Source: Lophius americanus (lineage: Eukaryota > Chordata > Actinopteri > Lophiiformes > Lophiidae). From it: a stretch of 64,000 nucleotides of DNA. Position numbers and translations under genes: made by a program. Shown one piece after another: positions 62,323-64,000 of this stretch. The stretch spans positions 1,320,501 through 1,384,500 of the forward strand of contig JBBDHG010000110.1 of assembly GCA_037951165.1 (NCBI GenBank). Direction: 5' to 3'. Within the stretch, counting starts at the first letter, position 1. Each line of letters starts with the position of its first letter. Under the pieces are notes generated by a model, which saw only the letters and a program-made list of their open reading frames with translations, was not told the DNA's origin and searched no databases.

Positions 62323-62460
62323 GATGCTGTGTTCTTCAGCTGTGGGGAGAGCCTAAGCAGTAAAGGAATGACCTACCTAACCAACTCTCTCTTTGACTAC
62401 CGCAGTCCAGAGAACAATGGAGTCCGGGCTGAGTTCATCCTTGATACCGCTAATCACAAG
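62323..62460 (+). CDS. vps13b: vps13b coding exon 10, last in the window
   Basis: This encodes residues 474-519, DAVFFSCGESLSSKGMTYLT to ILDTANHK. FFSCGESLSSKG and TNSLFDYRSPENNG are near-identical to the mammalian protein. Acceptor is ttctgcag, donor cacaag|gtgaca, phase 0. The gene is truncated by the window edge; most of its coding exons lie to the right. Confidence 0.95.
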
Positions 62461-64000
62461 GTGACACTAAATTGAGATACCTGAATTTAAGATGCCACCA
62501 TCCCTAATATTACTGTACATAATTGTTCCAAGTATGTTTATTTTGTTTCCTTAATTCAAGGGAAATCTATTGTGTTAGACTTTGCATAGATTTATTGCTT
62601 GTATGTAGTAGCAGAAGATTCATTTCAGATTTTGGTCCTTGGAGAACATTTACACAAGAGCAGTCATGCAGTTGCAACAGTTAAACAGTTGGCCTGTAGT
62701 ATATCCAACCAACATTGCAGGTTGGTTGTGACATATGCTGCGTATTCGCGATCAAGCATTCTACCCCAGAAGACTAACCACTAAGTATTCTAAGGACACC
62801 CACAGAGGTGATAGCAGAGACCAAACCATATGGCAAAAATTAAGTAGTCAGTTCCCAGACAGGACGACAACCAGCACAAATCTCACAGCTGGGGCAACCG
62901 TTCCACACAGCAAAATACAATTATTGTTCAAACAACAATAATACAAGCTACAGCAAGAAGATAGCGGGTTCTAATCCACCTTTGCCGGACTTCCTTTGCA
63001 GAGTTTGCATGTTCTCCCGTGTCTGTGTGTGTACTGCCGGTTTGCTCCGGCTCCCTCCATCAGTCCAAAAACATGCCACATAGGATAATTGGCAACTCAA
63101 AATTGCAGGAAGGAGTGAATGTGAGCGTGATGTTTGTCTGTCTCTATGTGTCGGCCCTGTAATGAACTGGCTACTCGTCCAGGGTATACCTCGCCTCTCA
63201 CCCAATGTCAGCTGGGATAGGCTCCAGCCCCCACAACTCTGGACAGGATTAGCGGTTACAGAGAATGAATGAATAAATATTCACACAACCAATGCAAAGA
63301 TATATTAAGACATATGCATATTTATTTTCAGAAATATAAAGGGTTCATTCAAGACTTGGTCTCACTCAAGAACTAAATATGTCTTCTTGACCATGTAAAT
63401 GTTGATAGTTATAGCTATAGTTCTAAAAAAAAAACACTCTAATGTGCTCTTAGATAATACAGTAGTTTATCTGGGCCAATGAATAATTGTCTGATATTAT
63501 CACTTCCTGTCTGTCACTCAGTTTGATTTAGAAATGCTGCTGTGACACCTTTCACTTTGTTATTTAGTTTTCGCCAACTAAGTAGAGTAATTTGTTTTTT
63601 AAAAATCTCAATAAGTTGTCTCATGAATTAAATCATTCCAATGGAAATCTCTGCGACAAGCATTATCTCTGTCAGTCATCCATCCATCCGCTGGCTGCAG
63701 TAGAGGAATGTTCCCGCTATCTAAGTAGTAATAGTGTGAAAGCCATTATTCCTGATAACTCTCAGCTCCCCTCAACAGCCATCACAGCTCTAGTGTTGAC
63801 TCTGCTAATAAATGTTCATGACCTGCAATGAAGCAATTGTTTGGACATCCATCCATCCATCTATCCGTACTTAAAAGTCTAAGAGTCAAAGGTTTTAGTG
63901 TTAATTCATTAGCTGTTTTGAAACCAGCCAATGGCTTTGATCCAAAAGCATGCCAGAGCCATTAGAGGTCCCTTAATAAATATTACTCATTAACCCGCCT
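62461..64000 (+). other. vps13b: vps13b intron after coding exon 10 (incomplete)
   Basis: Intron sequence runs to the window end. It contains an interspersed fish repeat at 62963-63275 and short CATC units near 63847-63861. No further vps13b exon is recognisable before the edge. Confidence 0.8.
62963..63275 (+). mobile_element. Fish interspersed repeat (gtttgcatgttctcccgtgt type)
   Basis: It contains the word series gtttgcatgttctcccgtgt, tccaaaaacatgccacatag, gtctctatgtgtcggccctg, gctgggataggctccagccc and ggattagcggttacagag, ending in gaatgaatgaat. This series is a very common teleost interspersed repeat with a short tandem tail. It is sense to vps13b. I cannot name the family with confidence. 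Confidence 0.75.

Larger units (their letters stand above)
15683..62460 (+). other. vps13b: vps13b gene span in the window (5' part; continues to the right)
   Basis: Ten coding exons joined by GT-AG introns give 1557 bp, exactly 519 codons with no internal stop and matching phases at every junction. The product is the N-terminal part of VPS13B (COH1), a very large (about 4000-residue) bridge-like lipid transfer protein. In vertebrates it sits at the Golgi and affects Golgi structure, vesicle traffic and glycosylation; human loss causes Cohen syndrome. Seen here are the N-terminal chorein region and the start of the groove-forming repeats. The rest, including the C-terminal domains, lies beyond the window. 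The span here is over 46 kb. Confidence 0.95.

Overview
This window is vertebrate nuclear DNA, almost certainly from a ray-finned (teleost) fish. The evidence is GT-AG spliced genes whose exons encode close relatives of vertebrate proteins, long AT-rich introns and intergenic DNA, abundant microsatellites, and interspersed repeats of the tRNA-derived SINE kind common in fish. The species cannot be named from sequence alone. The track contains many short open frames, but only two genes are supported, both on the + strand.

Positions 1-8189 are non-coding DNA upstream of osr2, including a candidate untranslated first exon at about 5950-6286 that ends in a good splice donor. osr2 (odd-skipped related transcription factor 2) is coded by three exons (8227-8864, 9245-9344, 9615-9797). 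They join in frame to a 306-residue protein with five C2H2 zinc fingers, and a polyadenylation hexamer lies at 10093. A non-coding interval with possible enhancers and a large tetranucleotide microsatellite follows.

From about 14 kb to the right edge lies the 5' part of vps13b (bridge-like lipid transfer protein, Golgi; Cohen syndrome gene in humans). Ten coding exons are placed: 15695-15841, 17669-17812, 38283-38400, 45990-46157, 47129-47310, 48572-48746, 55269-55534, 58947-59042, 61842-61964 and 62323-62460. All splice phases agree. Together they give the first 519 residues, and the gene continues past the window. A 20.5-kb intron lies between the second and third coding exons. The introns hold SINE copies, DNA-transposon-like debris and simple repeats.

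The two genes are not known to act in one pathway. Their same-strand tandem order matches the OSR2-VPS13B neighbourhood on human 8q22, so osr2 enhancers may lie in the intergenic DNA or in vps13b introns. I found no previously undescribed system. The best leads are intronic poly(A) hexamers placed so that osr2 could make shorter three- or two-finger proteins, uORFs in the candidate osr2 leader, an unusual splice acceptor in vps13b, and several structure-prone simple repeats.
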